From the NCBI GenBank assembly GCA_963812675.1, contig CAWEWR010000031.1:57763-121762 (forward strand): DNA of 64,000 nucleotides, in the 5' to 3' direction. The translations under genes were made by a program, and so were the position numbers. Each line of letters opens with the position of its first letter. The stretch's first letter is position 1. This DNA is from AP-15 sp963812675. Lineage in GTDB: Bacteria > Pseudomonadota > Alphaproteobacteria > ATCC43930 > CGMCC-115725. This document shows, piece by piece, positions 51,462 to 59,332 of this stretch. The notes beneath the pieces were generated by a model. That model made no database searches. It saw only the letters and a list, made by a program, of their open reading frames with translations, and was not told the origin of the DNA.

Positions 51462-53240
51462 ATGAACCAGTGTCACGCCGAGCGCCGGCCTTCACTCGTG
51501 ACGAGCGCACAGCGTGCCGCGAGCGTGCTTTCGGCAGCGCTAGTCACCTCGCTTGTCGGCATCAGCGCCACACCAGCCGCCGCCGCGACATGCGCGAGTT
51601 TGGCTGGCTTGGCGCTGCCGGACACCACCATCACGGCCGCCCAGTCGGTCGCGGCCGGGACCTACACCGCACCCGATGGCGAGGTCTTCGCCGATCTGCC
51701 TGCGTTTTGTCGGATCGCGGCCACTTTGACGCCGACCTCGGACTCGAACATCAAGATCGAGGTCTGGATGCCGTACTCCGGCTGGAACGGGAGATACCTG
51801 GGGACCGGCAACGGCGGCATTGCGGGGCTCATCGTCTACCGTACCTTGGCCCTCCTCCTCCCGCTCAACTATGCCGTGGCCAACACCGACATGGGCACAT
51901 CGCCGGCGGCGACCGATCCCCTTGGTGGCCGCCTGCTGACCGGCCATCCCGAGAAGCAGATCGATTACGCTACCCGATCGACCAATCTGATGACGGTGCG
52001 TTCCAAGCGGATCATCGAGGCGTTCTATGGCGAGCCTTCGAAACACTCGTATTTCTTGGGGTGCTCAACCGGCGGTGGACAAGCCCTGCATGAGGCCCTG
52101 CAATTCCCCGGCGACTACGACGGTATCGTCGCCGGTGCGCCCCTGATGAACAACACGCACCACGCCGCGGGCCTCCTCTGGGACTACGCGGCGTTCAATA
52201 GCAGCCCGGTCAATATTACGGCAGCCCAGGCGACCGCGGTCACTGCCGCGATCGTGAAGAAATGCGCCGGCAAGGATGGCGGTTTGAGCTCTGACAATTT
52301 TCTCACCGACCCGCGGGACTGCCGTTGGAATCCGGCTGCGCTGCAGTGCACGGGCGGGGGAGCCGACGTGGGGACCTGCCTCACGGTGCCGCAGGTTGCG
52401 GCGATGCGAAAGCTATACGAAGGGCCGATCAACCCGCGCACGGGGGAGCGGATCCTCGCAGGACGCGTCCGCGGAAGCGAGAGCAACAATGGCTACCCAG
52501 CGGCTATTGCGTCGCTGACGACCTCATCGGGTTCCCCGACGTACTGGGTTTTCGGTAACGACTTCGACTGGCTGACATTCGATTTCGACCATGACATGGA
52601 CACGTTCGACGAGGAGATGGCCGCGAGGCTCAACGCAAACACAGCAGATCTCGAAGAATTCAAATCGCACGGCGGCAAGCTGATCCTCACTCACGGCTTC
52701 GCCGATCCCCTTGTGCCGACGTTGAACACCGCCGCTTATTACGAACGATTGATCTCAAGCCAAACTCGCGACCGTCGGCAGGATGAGGGAAAGCGAAAGG
52801 AAAGTCTGCGTCGCACGCAGGAATTCGCCCGGCTGTTCCTGTTGCCGGGGGTGGCCCACTGCGGTGGTGGTGCCGGGCCGGACACCGTCGAAGGCGACCA
52901 GATTCCCCCCGGCCCGAATAGTACTACCATAGCTCGCCTTGCACTGGACACGCTCGTGCAATGGGTTGAGCACGGCATCGCGCCGGATCAGATCATTGCG
53001 TACAAGGTGACGGGTGGCGTGACAGACTTTTCACGCCCCGTCTGCCCCTATCCTGCGCTGCCGCGGTACAGGGGGGTGGGCGATCCGACAAAAGCCAGCA
53101 GTTTCGTGTGCGCCGATGACAGCGACCGCGACGACAACCAACCGCCGGCACCGAAGTACCTCAACGATGGCGACAATTACCCGATCGTCCCGATTGACGA
53201 CCGAGACCGCGACCGCGGTCACGACCATAACAACCGCTGA
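51462..53240 (+). CDS. Secreted tannase/feruloyl esterase family protein
   Basis: This 592-residue alpha/beta hydrolase belongs to the tannase family, which hydrolyses phenolic esters. A signal peptide (VLSAALVTSLVGISATPAAAA) is present. The catalytic triad fits Ser in GCSTGGGQ, Asp in GFADPLVP and His in PGVAHCGGG. The cysteines next to Ser and His form the CS-D-HC arrangement whose disulfide joins the catalytic residues. The last 40 residues are strongly charged (DDRDRDRGHDHNNR at the end), unlike the fold itself. GGGAGAG precedes the ATG. Confidence 0.9.
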   Translation: MNQCHAERRPSLVTSAQRAASVLSAALVTSLVGISATPAAAATCASLAGLALPDTTITAAQSVAAGTYTAPDGEVFADLPAFCRIAATLTPTSDSNIKIEVWMPYSGWNGRYLGTGNGGIAGLIVYRTLALLLPLNYAVANTDMGTSPAATDPLGGRLLTGHPEKQIDYATRSTNLMTVRSKRIIEAFYGEPSKHSYFLGCSTGGGQALHEALQFPGDYDGIVAGAPLMNNTHHAAGLLWDYAAFNSSPVNITAAQATAVTAAIVKKCAGKDGGLSSDNFLTDPRDCRWNPAALQCTGGGADVGTCLTVPQVAAMRKLYEGPINPRTGERILAGRVRGSESNNGYPAAIASLTTSSGSPTYWVFGNDFDWLTFDFDHDMDTFDEEMAARLNANTADLEEFKSHGGKLILTHGFADPLVPTLNTAAYYERLISSQTRDRRQDEGKRKESLRRTQEFARLFLLPGVAHCGGGAGPDTVEGDQIPPGPNSTTIARLALDTLVQWVEHGIAPDQIIAYKVTGGVTDFSRPVCPYPALPRYRGVGDPTKASSFVCADDSDRDDNQPPAPKYLNDGDNYPIVPIDDRDRDRGHDHNNR

Positions 53241-53888
53241 CGGGCGTGACTCGCGAGGCAGGCGCTGAAGGTCCGGAACTGGCACGTCCCGTCCGTCACG
53301 CTCTGAACCGTGGCAACGTACTTGAAGGTCCGTTGGGGGATCGGATAGCGGACCGGTGGAAACCCCGGTTGCCAAGGGCAGGTGTCCACCCAGAGCCGAC
53401 TTTTGCTGCGCAAGGGGGGGGTTGCTTCTTATTTGGCGCAAAAATTAACGCTCAATTCTCTCCTTAGCTTTAGCTCGGTGATGGTCTGTCATTGCGTCCA
53501 CCAGAGCCTGGCCCGGTTATCGCAAATTGCCGGTGGAAGGGGAGGGAAGCACCATGACTCTCGCGGGTCTTGGGAACCGCATCCGCTCCCGTGCGGTCTT
53601 CGCGGATAATTCCGCGATCTGCGCCTGAGGTGCCGCACGCGCCGACATTGAACACCGTCGGCAGGCAAGCAGCTATCATTTAGTTGCCATATTCATATCG
53701 TACTCTCTTGGCATCGGCGCTCGTGAGCGGGTGCGAAATTGGCATGGAAGGATTTAGCGGCGCCTGATCTCGACCTGATAAAACAGGAGAAACAGGTGGC
53801 ACGCGACCGGCGCGGGCGAGGTGCTGACCCGCATGACCGTCGAGCTGGCGTTCGCCGGCGTGCCGCGGCGGGTCACCTATCGCAAAGG
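53241..53888. other. Gap with possible gene remnants
   Basis: No intact gene is supported in these 648 bases. A 24-codon frame at 53554-53628 has a good GGGAGGG site but no family likeness. A frame ending near 53888 encodes WHATGAGEVLTRMTVELAFA followed by GVPRRVTYRK, which reads like the conserved end of a protein but has no start; it may be a truncated gene tail next to the dioxygenase gene. Confidence 0.35.
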
Positions 53889-54746
53889 TTACTCCGCCGC
53901 TTCGCGGGCTTCGACCCCGTAATCATTTATCGAGACGCGCCAGTGGATGCGGTCCTCCTCGGGCGGGTAGTCGCCGGCGGCTTTGTGATACGAGCAGCGG
54001 TTGTCCCAGATGACGATGTCGCCCTTGCGCCATTTGTGCCGGTATTCGGCATCGGGCTGGATCATGTAGCCCTTCAGCTCGGCGATCAGAGCATCGCTCT
54101 CATCTCGCTCGCAGCCGGCGATGTCGACGATCTTTCCCGGATCGAAATAGAGCGATTTGCGGCCGGTTTCGGGGTGAGTGCGGATGATCGGATGAAACAC
54201 CGGCTTCCAATCCTGGTCTTCCTTGTCGAGAAGCGCTGACCCGCCGCGGCGGCCGCCATAGGAGAAGGCGCCCATTACCCCGTCGAGCCGGCGCTTCAAC
54301 GGTTCGGGCAGAGCGTCATAGGCCGCGTAACCATTGGCGAACAAAGTGTCGCCGCCACGGCTCGGAACGGCGAGCGCGTAGAGCTGGGTCGCTTTGAACG
54401 GCTGCCGGTTGTAGGCGCCGTCGGTATGCCAGCCCTCGGCGCCGCGGCGATAGATGGCGTCGTTGAGCTTGCCGTCGGCGTCGAACTTGTTGATCCCGAG
54501 CATTGTGACCTCGGGGATCTCGGGATGGCGCGTCGATTTCGAAGGGTGCGGGACAACCGGTCCGAAGCGGCGGCTGTAATGCAGGAAGTCGGGGATCTCG
54601 AGTTCCTGATCGCGCACCACGAGGATGTTGTAGTCGAGCCAGGCGCGATAGATCGGCGCAAAACCCAAATCGTCGAGGGTCTTAACGTCGACGCCAGTGA
54701 CCTCGACGCCGATCTGCGGACCCATGCGGCGTATCTCGACCATCAT
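53889..54746 (-). CDS. TauD/TfdA-family Fe(II)/2-oxoglutarate dioxygenase
   Basis: This 285-residue enzyme has the full active site: His107 and Asp109 in EGWHTDGAY, the distal His254 in CSYHKAAGDY, and the oxoglutarate-binding Arg270 in IHWRVSI. Length and spacing match TauD (283 residues). The primary substrate could be a sulfonate, an aryloxyalkanoate or another small acid. It diverges from the FAH-family gene over 135 bases, a pairing that would fit catabolism of one substrate. Met2 is an equally good start. Confidence 0.93.
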   Translation of the reverse strand: MMVEIRRMGPQIGVEVTGVDVKTLDDLGFAPIYRAWLDYNILVVRDQELEIPDFLHYSRRFGPVVPHPSKSTRHPEIPEVTMLGINKFDADGKLNDAIYRRGAEGWHTDGAYNRQPFKATQLYALAVPSRGGDTLFANGYAAYDALPEPLKRRLDGVMGAFSYGGRRGGSALLDKEDQDWKPVFHPIIRTHPETGRKSLYFDPGKIVDIAGCERDESDALIAELKGYMIQPDAEYRHKWRKGDIVIWDNRCSYHKAAGDYPPEEDRIHWRVSINDYGVEAREAAE

Positions 54747-54881
54747 TCGCTCTCCCGTCGGCAGCCGCGCAATGGTCGGCCTGGCGTCTCCAGCGTGTCA
54801 AACCGAGAATCGCGATAGTTGCCATGCATCAAACCCGCTAATCTCGCCAGCGAGGATTTGGGGCGGAATTGGGAGGGAATC

Positions 54882-55820
54882 ATGAAGCTGGTGCTTTTTC
54901 AGACTCCCGGGCGAGACGAGCCGGTACCCGGGCTGCTGACCGATCGCGGTGTCGTCGATATTGCCGGCATCGCCGAGAAGGGCCATACCCCGCAATCGAC
55001 GATGCAGGCGCTGATCGACGGGTTCGACAGGCTGCGGCCGTCTCTCGAACGCCGGGCGGCAGACGGCGAAGCTTTGCCGTTGAGTTCGGTCCGCCTGCGG
55101 GCGCCGTTGCCGCGGCCGGGCAAGATCCTCTGCTGCATCGCCAATTACTGGGAACACGCGCAGCGCGAGGCGCGACCCTTGAATATGTTCTTGAAAAACC
55201 CGGAGGCGGTGGTCGGGCCGGGCGACACGATCATTCTGCCGGAATTCACCGAGCCGTGGATCTTCATGCACGAGGCCGAGCTGGCGCTCGTCATCAAGGG
55301 GCCGGCCAAGAAAATCAGCCAAGCGAATTGGCGCAGCGCCGTGTTCGGCTATACCTGCCTCATTGACGTATCGGCGCGCGGCGAGGGCAGGCGCACCTGG
55401 AAAGCCGGCAGCTGGCTCGGCAAATCGTTTGACACCTTCGCGCCGATCGGGCCCTGCATTGCGACCGCCGACGAGATCCCCGAACCCAATGACCTGGTCG
55501 TGCGCTTCTGGAATGACGGCCAGCTGCGCCACAACTACAACACCGACGACATGGAGCACCGGGTGCCGGAACTCGTCGAGTTCGCCTCGACGATCATGAC
55601 GTTGAACACCGGCGACGTGATCGCCTGCGGCACCAATCACGAGGGGCTCGGCGCATTGCAGGACGGCGAGACGGTGGAGATCGAGATCGAGCGCATCGGG
55701 CGGATGCCGCTCAATGTGGTCGACCCGCTAAAGCGCAACTGGGAGCGCGGCATCTATATGGGCGCCGACTCGACCAATCCTGAGGCCGTCAAACGGCACC
55801 GTCCGCAGAGCCCCGGCTGA
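54882..55820 (+). CDS. Fumarylacetoacetate hydrolase (FAH) family protein
   Basis: This 312-residue protein has an N-terminal domain to about 85 and the FAH fold after it: PGKILCCIANYWEHA, the metal-ligand glutamates in FMHEAELALVI, then GYTCLIDVSARGEG, WLGKSFDTFAPIGPCI and a late GDVIACGTNHEGLG. FAH members hydrolyse or decarboxylate beta-diketo and oxo acids. GGGAGGG precedes ATG 54882. Probably the partner of the divergent dioxygenase in one degradation route; the compound is unknown. Confidence 0.9.
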   Translation: MKLVLFQTPGRDEPVPGLLTDRGVVDIAGIAEKGHTPQSTMQALIDGFDRLRPSLERRAADGEALPLSSVRLRAPLPRPGKILCCIANYWEHAQREARPLNMFLKNPEAVVGPGDTIILPEFTEPWIFMHEAELALVIKGPAKKISQANWRSAVFGYTCLIDVSARGEGRRTWKAGSWLGKSFDTFAPIGPCIATADEIPEPNDLVVRFWNDGQLRHNYNTDDMEHRVPELVEFASTIMTLNTGDVIACGTNHEGLGALQDGETVEIEIERIGRMPLNVVDPLKRNWERGIYMGADSTNPEAVKRHRPQSPG

Positions 55821-55939
55821 GCGCCCGCTCAATCGGAACCCACGTATGAAGATTCCTGTTCGCCTGTTACCTTCGGCGCACTTCAAGTGGTGAACACGCT
55901 CGAACGGCAGGCAATTCCAGCGCGGGCGATCCCCTATCT

Positions 55940-56014
55940 TGGTGCCGGGTGAGGGATTCGAACCCCCGACCTTCGGTTTACAAAACCGCTGCACTGCCAC
56001 TGTGCTAACCCGGC
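55940..56014 (-). tRNA. tRNA-Thr (anticodon TGT)
   Basis: The minus strand reads a GCCGGGT acceptor arm paired with ACCCGGC, discriminator A and an encoded CCA. The T arm contains GGTTCGAATCC, and the anticodon loop TTTGTAA gives TGT, reading ACA. All four arms fold; the outermost anticodon-stem pair is G-A. Length is 75 bases with CCA. Confidence 0.93.
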
Positions 56015-56173
56015 CTACCTAACGATCCGAACAGGTTCGTGGGAGCCACGTTCACGAGGATTGCAGCTTGCCGCCCGAAACCCTCGAAGCCCTTCCCGGG
56101 CCGCGGCGGTTCGATTCACATCCGGCACGGCCGACAGTATTTGAGACGTTATGTTATTGCCGGACGTTATTGC

Positions 56174-56249
56174 TGGCGTCCCCTACCGGATTCGAACCGG
56201 TGTTGCCGCCGTGAGAGGGCGGTGTCCTGGGCCTCTAGACGAAGGGGAC
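56174..56249 (-). tRNA. tRNA-Glu (anticodon CTC)
   Basis: The minus strand reads a GTCCCCT acceptor paired with AGGGGAC, discriminator G and an encoded CCA. The D arm contains GTCTAGAGGCC, typical of tRNA-Glu, the T arm has GGTTCGAATCC, and the anticodon loop CTCTCAC gives CTC, reading GAG. Length is 76 bases with CCA. It lies 160 bases upstream, in transcription sense, of the tRNA-Thr. Confidence 0.94.
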
Positions 56250-56425
56250 GAGGCCGCTCGCCGTTTATTAGCAGCCGGTCCCCCCGCGATCAAGCGCGCG
56301 CGTGGCGCGATCGAAGGTGCGTCACATCACCCGGCGTCGGCGTCAAGGACAACGGAGGATGGCGAAGACGCTCCTCCGCGCGATTTCACAATCAAAGGCT
56401 CCCGGCGCGAGGCGGCCGGGGCGGC

Positions 56426-57070
56426 TCAGCTCGCGACGCGCACGCTAGGCACGTCCGCGATAACGTCTCCGTGCTCGGACGCGGGCTGCGCTTGGACGTC
56501 GCCGGAGATTTGGCCGCCGCACTCGATCTCGATCTGGCCGTAGCGGATCGTGCCCGACACCCGTCCGCTCGCCTTGATCAAAAGTCGCTTGCGAACCACC
56601 AGATTGCCTTCGAAACGGCCCTGGATCTCGGCTTCCTCGATCGAGGCGGTGCCTTTGAACAGCCCCAATTCGGCAATCTCGACATCGCGGCAGTTGTTGA
56701 GGTTGGCCTCGACGCTGCCTTCGATAATCAGCTTGTCGCAGGACGTGATCTCGCCCGAAAGGGTGATTTCGCGGCCAACGGTCAGCTTGCGGATCTCGCC
56801 GTCATTGGGTCGCCGGGTCGCCGGGTCGCCGGGGCGGCGAATCGGCTCCGTCGGGCGAAGCGCCATCGTCTCGCCGGCGCGCGCCAGATCGGGTGAGCGC
56901 GGCGGCATTGTCGGAGGCCTAGCTGGGCCATTGGGGCTCGGGCTTGCCGGTCCGGCCCCAGGGCTCGCGCCGGGGCCCATTGGGCGCGCGGGCTTCATCG
57001 GGATGCCCAAATCGTCAGACGCATCTGCCATTTTGCGGTCCTCTGTCTCGGTTTTCTTTCTGCCAAACAT
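56426..57070 (-). CDS. Bactofilin-family cytoskeletal protein
   Basis: This 214-residue protein has a proline-rich disordered N-terminus (residues about 25-90) and a right-handed beta-helix core of bactofilin type: LTVGREITLSGEITSCDKLIIEG, then ANLNNCRDVEIAELGLFKG and IRYGQIEIECGGQISGDV. Bactofilins polymerise without nucleotides and organise cell shape or stalk and division machinery. The core is the usual size of about 110 residues. It is followed on the same strand by nothing closer than tRNA genes. Confidence 0.93.
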   Translation of the reverse strand: MFGRKKTETEDRKMADASDDLGIPMKPARPMGPGASPGAGPASPSPNGPARPPTMPPRSPDLARAGETMALRPTEPIRRPGDPATRRPNDGEIRKLTVGREITLSGEITSCDKLIIEGSVEANLNNCRDVEIAELGLFKGTASIEEAEIQGRFEGNLVVRKRLLIKASGRVSGTIRYGQIEIECGGQISGDVQAQPASEHGDVIADVPSVRVAS

Positions 57071-57123
57071 GGATGGGACACCCGATCGACATTGTTGAAA
57101 GGATGGCTACGCCGCAGACCGGG

Positions 57124-57828
57124 TCAGGGGGTGCGGCCAAAGGGATGCTCCTCAAAGGGATGTTCCCCGGGGCGCGGCAGCGCCTCGAAGATGTGCAACA
57201 TAAAGGCGGTAGCGATCACCGGTGCGACGAGATTGACGAGCGGCAGGGCGAACAGCCCTGCAATCACGATCCCACCCAGAAAAATGCGGCCGGCGAACCG
57301 GCTGCGCACTCGCCTGGCTGCCCCCATATCGAGCCGTCTGAGCGCGACCACTTCAAAATACCCCCGCCCAAAAAGATATCCGTTCAGGGCGAGAAAGAGA
57401 AAGAGATTTATCCCGGGCACCAGCAGATAAGCCGGAAGCACCAGAAGGTTGAGCAGGAGCGTCAGAAACGTCAACCGTAGCGTTATCAAGAGGATCTCGC
57501 CTGGCGGTTGCGCGCGCGGCGGACCGCGTCCGGGGTAGTCGACGGCCTCGACCGCGGCAACCACCCGTTCGAGATAGAAGCTCATGATCATGGTGACGGC
57601 GGCCGGAAAGAGCAGCCAGGTCAGCCCCAGCACGGCGAGCCCGCCCAACAGGTTGACGAGCCAGTTCAACAGCCGCCAATCGAAGAAGGCCGTGTGGTAG
57701 AGAATGGCGGCAATCGCCAGCCACAGCAGCGTGAAGGTCAGGATCGCAAGCGCGAAGCTCAGCGCGACGACCCGCCGCATCGGCGGTTCGGAGAGTGCGC
57801 CGACGGCACGAAAAAGCGCGACAACCAT
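57124..57828 (-). CDS. EI24/CysZ-like integral membrane protein
   Basis: This 234-residue protein has about four to six hydrophobic segments, including the N-terminal FALAILTFTLLWLAIAAILY and LAVLGLTWLLFPAAVTMIMS. The conserved block NGYLFGRGYFEVVALRR is the EI24-domain signature. Relatives include CysZ, a sulfate channel, but nothing nearby points to sulfate assimilation. It lies 53 bases upstream of the bactofilin gene on the same strand and is likely co-transcribed with it. Confidence 0.82.
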   Translation of the reverse strand: MVVALFRAVGALSEPPMRRVVALSFALAILTFTLLWLAIAAILYHTAFFDWRLLNWLVNLLGGLAVLGLTWLLFPAAVTMIMSFYLERVVAAVEAVDYPGRGPPRAQPPGEILLITLRLTFLTLLLNLLVLPAYLLVPGINLFLFLALNGYLFGRGYFEVVALRRLDMGAARRVRSRFAGRIFLGGIVIAGLFALPLVNLVAPVIATAFMLHIFEALPRPGEHPFEEHPFGRTP

Positions 57829-57965
57829 CCGCGAGGGGTTCTAGCCGAACCCCGCGAGACCGCCAACCGATACCGTCGAGAGGACGGTCCCTTGCCGTTG
57901 TCAGTCGCATCTGGTGTACAATTTTGTTTGCAAACGGATCGGTTAATCAATCAATGAGGGGGGAA

Positions 57966-59177
57966 ATGGATAAATCGTCGAAGCTCGACGGCGGTCACAT
58001 CCGCCGGAGAATCGTGCTGCAGAGCGCTGCCGCGCTCGCCATCGGCGGACCGGCCGTCCTCGGCGGCGAAAGAGCCGGCGCGCAGCCGCGGATGAATGCG
58101 CCGCAAGGCAAGGCGCTCTTTGTCTATGTCGGCGCCTTCACCACGCCCGAACGGAAAGGGAAAGGGGACGGCATAAACGTCTACCGGATGGACCCGAGTT
58201 CCGGCGTTTGGACGCATGTGCAGCTGGTCCCGAACATCGCCAACCCTTCCTTCCTCGCCTTGGACCGCGAGCAACGGTTCCTCTACTCCGTCCATGCCGA
58301 TTTGGACGAGGTCAGCGCCTATGCGATCGACAAGCAAACCGGTCAGCTGACGCCGCTGAACCGTCAGTCCTGCGGCGGCAAAAACCCGGTTCATCTGGCG
58401 ATCGATCCGACGAATCGGTTCATCGTCACGGCGAATTACGGCGCCGGGTCGGTGGGGGTCGTACCGATCGAGAAAGACGGCACCCTGGGGGCGCGGACCG
58501 ATCTGGCGATGCTGCCCGGGGAGCCGGGCCCGAACCGCAAGGAACAGGCGAGCTCGCACCCGCACAACTGCCCGTTCGACCCCGCCGGCCGGTTCATCCT
58601 GGTGCCCGACAAAGGGCTCGACCGGGTCTTTTCATTCAAGCTCGACAGCGCGAGCGGCAAATTGACGCCGAACGATCCGCCATTGGTTGCGACCCGGGAG
58701 GGCGCCGGGCCGCGCCATATCGCCTTTCACCCGGCGATGCCTCATGCGTACGTCATTGACGAGCTCAATTCGACGATCACGACCTATCGTTACGATCCGG
58801 CGCGCGGCACGCTGCAACCGGTTCAGGTCATCCCCACAGTCCCGCCGAGCTTCATCGGCAACAATACGGGAGCGGAGGTCGCCGCCGCCCCGTCGGGGCG
58901 TTTTGTCTACGGCTCGAACCGCGGGCACGACAGCATCGTCACCTTTGCCGTCGACCGCGCCGGGGGCACCCTGACCCCAGTCGGCTGGGAACCGACGCAA
59001 GGCAAGACGCCGCGCCACTTCGCGCTCGATCCCACGGCGAACTTCCTTTATGCCGCCAACCAGGATTCCGACACGATCGTGACCTTCCGCGTCAACAAAA
59101 CGACCGGCAAGCTCGCGCCAACGGGTCAGGTCATCAAGGTCGGCAGCCCGGTCACGATCGTCTTCGCCGGCGCCTGA
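57966..59177 (+). CDS. TAT-exported lactonase-family seven-bladed propeller
   Basis: This 403-residue protein belongs to the 6-phosphogluconolactonase (Pgl) propeller family. A twin-arginine-like leader (HIRRRIVLQSAAALAIGG) predicts export. The blades show repeated motifs such as NPSFLALDREQRFLYS, HLAIDPTNRFIVTANYG and HFALDPTANFLYAANQ, and the active-site stretch SSHPHNCPFDPAGRFI is present. An exported member is unlikely to act on cytoplasmic 6-phosphogluconolactone, so another lactone or a binding role is more plausible. ATG 57966 follows GAGGGGGGA; a second ATG lies twelve bases upstream. Confidence 0.88.
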   Translation: MDKSSKLDGGHIRRRIVLQSAAALAIGGPAVLGGERAGAQPRMNAPQGKALFVYVGAFTTPERKGKGDGINVYRMDPSSGVWTHVQLVPNIANPSFLALDREQRFLYSVHADLDEVSAYAIDKQTGQLTPLNRQSCGGKNPVHLAIDPTNRFIVTANYGAGSVGVVPIEKDGTLGARTDLAMLPGEPGPNRKEQASSHPHNCPFDPAGRFILVPDKGLDRVFSFKLDSASGKLTPNDPPLVATREGAGPRHIAFHPAMPHAYVIDELNSTITTYRYDPARGTLQPVQVIPTVPPSFIGNNTGAEVAAAPSGRFVYGSNRGHDSIVTFAVDRAGGTLTPVGWEPTQGKTPRHFALDPTANFLYAANQDSDTIVTFRVNKTTGKLAPTGQVIKVGSPVTIVFAGA

Positions 59178-59231
59178 TCGGCCCCCCACCTGATCGGCCC
59201 CCACCTGATCAGCCCCCCACCTGATCAGCCC
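59173..59231. repeat. Four tandem 15-16-base repeats spanning the lactonase stop codon
   Basis: The units read CCTGATCGGCCCCCCA, CCTGATCGGCCCCCA, CCTGATCAGCCCCCCA and CCTGATCAGCCC. The TGA of the first unit is the stop codon of the lactonase gene. The later units thus duplicate the stop context. Probable slipped-strand expansion, with copy number likely to vary among relatives. Confidence 0.85.
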
Positions 59232-59332
59232 GGCGCCTGCGACATCGTAATCGCTTGGATCTTGCCGGGGCCGGTGCTGTTTACCCGACGCGTTCCACTG
59301 CGCCGACCTAATCCAACCGAGAAGGGAATACG

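Noticed and set aside
53554..53628. 24-codon small gene with a good ribosome-binding site
   Set aside because: No hydrophobic or conserved pattern, no neighbouring context and no way to test conservation here; kept only as a remark in the gap entry.
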